The notes beneath the pieces were generated by a model. That model saw only the letters and a list, made by a program, of their open reading frames with translations, searched no databases and was not told the origin of the DNA. From Carboxylicivirga sp964602515 (lineage in GTDB: Bacteria > Bacteroidota > Bacteroidia > Bacteroidales > Marinilabiliaceae): DNA of 64,000 bases. A program made the translations under genes and the position numbers. Below are positions 63,813-64,000 of this stretch, one piece after another. The stretch is taken from positions 62,001 to 126,000 of the forward strand of contig CAZRRJ010000001.1 of the NCBI GenBank assembly GCA_964602515.1. The letters run 5' to 3'. Every line of letters begins with the position of its first letter. Positions within the stretch are counted from its first letter, which is position 1.

Positions 63813-64000
63813 TTAATTCCATCGCTTATGAGCCTGCTTATATTGTCCCGGCGACATTTTAAATTCTTTCTTAAAACTTTTTATAAAGTAGGAGCTACTG
63901 TTAAAGCCTACTTTATAAGCTATTTCACTAATCTGATCATTAGAGCTAATTAATTTTTTAGCAGCCTCTTTTAGACGTATTGTTCTGATAAAATCAGTTG
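63813..64000 (-). CDS. AraC-family transcriptional regulator, C-terminal end only
   Basis: The visible 61 residues hold the second half of the AraC HTH domain: IRLKEAAKKLISSNDQISEI, then AYKVGFNSSSYFIKSFKKEF and KMSPGQYKQAHKRWN to a stop at 63813. The motif AYKVGF..SSYF..FKK is the AraC signature. The N-terminus is off the window, so it could be a simple regulator or a hybrid two-component protein. It is next to, and transcribed toward, the acyltransferase gene. Confidence 0.9.
   Translation of the reverse strand, partial: TDFIRTIRLKEAAKKLISSNDQISEIAYKVGFNSSSYFIKSFKKEFKMSPGQYKQAHKRWN

Noticed and set aside
1..64000. CRISPR arrays, tRNA or rRNA genes
   Set aside because: No regularly spaced repeats and no tRNA T-arm or rRNA signature sequences were noticed on reading; a computed scan (tRNAscan, Infernal) was not possible.

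Overview
The window reads as a chromosomal segment of a Bacteroidota bacterium, probably of the Bacteroidales/Marinilabiliales type. The rank is inferred from gene families and signals; no 16S is present. Supporting signs are low G+C, several promoters with the Bacteroidota -7 element TAnnTTTG, a short RpoD without region 1.1, an LptD_2-type outer-membrane assembly protein, an amidase plus single-MCE protein pair, DUF368 next to aroE, and rubrerythrin and NfnAB that fit an anaerobic or microaerobic life. Most long genes are intact housekeeping or envelope genes.

Layout. 1-2244: 5' part of a secreted GH31 glycosidase (-). 2.6-5.0 kb: MaoC-like hydratase, rubrerythrin and a broken high-molecular-weight rubredoxin. 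5.3-8.6 kb: NfnA-NfnB-DHOD-like operon. 8.8-9.9 kb: rpsF-rpsR-rplI. 10-15.7 kb: envelope block (ridA, lptD, amidase, MCE). 16.0-17.5 kb: dnaA. 17.7-25.2 kb: M3 peptidase, glutathione peroxidase, SnoaL-like protein, truA, and a TPR-DUF368-aroE operon. 25.2-27.2 kb: gene-poor stretch with degenerate coding patches and an orphan minus-strand terminator. 27.2-31.0 kb: tyrosine autokinase, GT2 and a membrane-anchored protein. 31.2-45.9 kb: aminotransferase, ftsE, a TPR/outer-membrane pair, gyrB, dapF, htrA, rpoD, uvrB. 46-49.7 kb: barrel protein, cutC, secreted TPR protein. 49.8-50.6 kb: deleted aldose-epimerase pseudogene and a structured terminator region. 50.7-54.4 kb: purL. 54.5-56.8 kb: a very AT-rich minus-strand islet (glycine-zipper peptide, M48 protease, SpoIIM-like protein, polytopic membrane protein). 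57.2-63.7 kb: SNF2/SWIM helicase, acyl-CoA ligase and LpxL-like acyltransferase. 63.8-64.0 kb: C-terminal end of an AraC-type regulator.

The most unusual part is the 54.5-56.8 kb islet, which looks like a peptide-antimicrobial (bacteriocin-like) locus. A precursor-like peptide ends in a 40-residue Gly/Ala/Val zipper, has its own promoter-like motif, and is followed by a hairpin before the protease and membrane genes. Three of its four genes carry lesions: no usual start codon in the peptide, a frameshift at a 9-A run in the M48 gene, and a frameshift plus a TGA in the SpoIIM-like gene. The islet is therefore either decaying or, for the M48 gene, possibly phase-variable.

A second theme is selective decay. 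A rubredoxin fusion (three lesions), an aldose epimerase with a large internal deletion, a fragment resembling an acyl-CoA ligase N-terminus, and two unrecognised remnants lie between intact core genes. This argues against general sequencing error.
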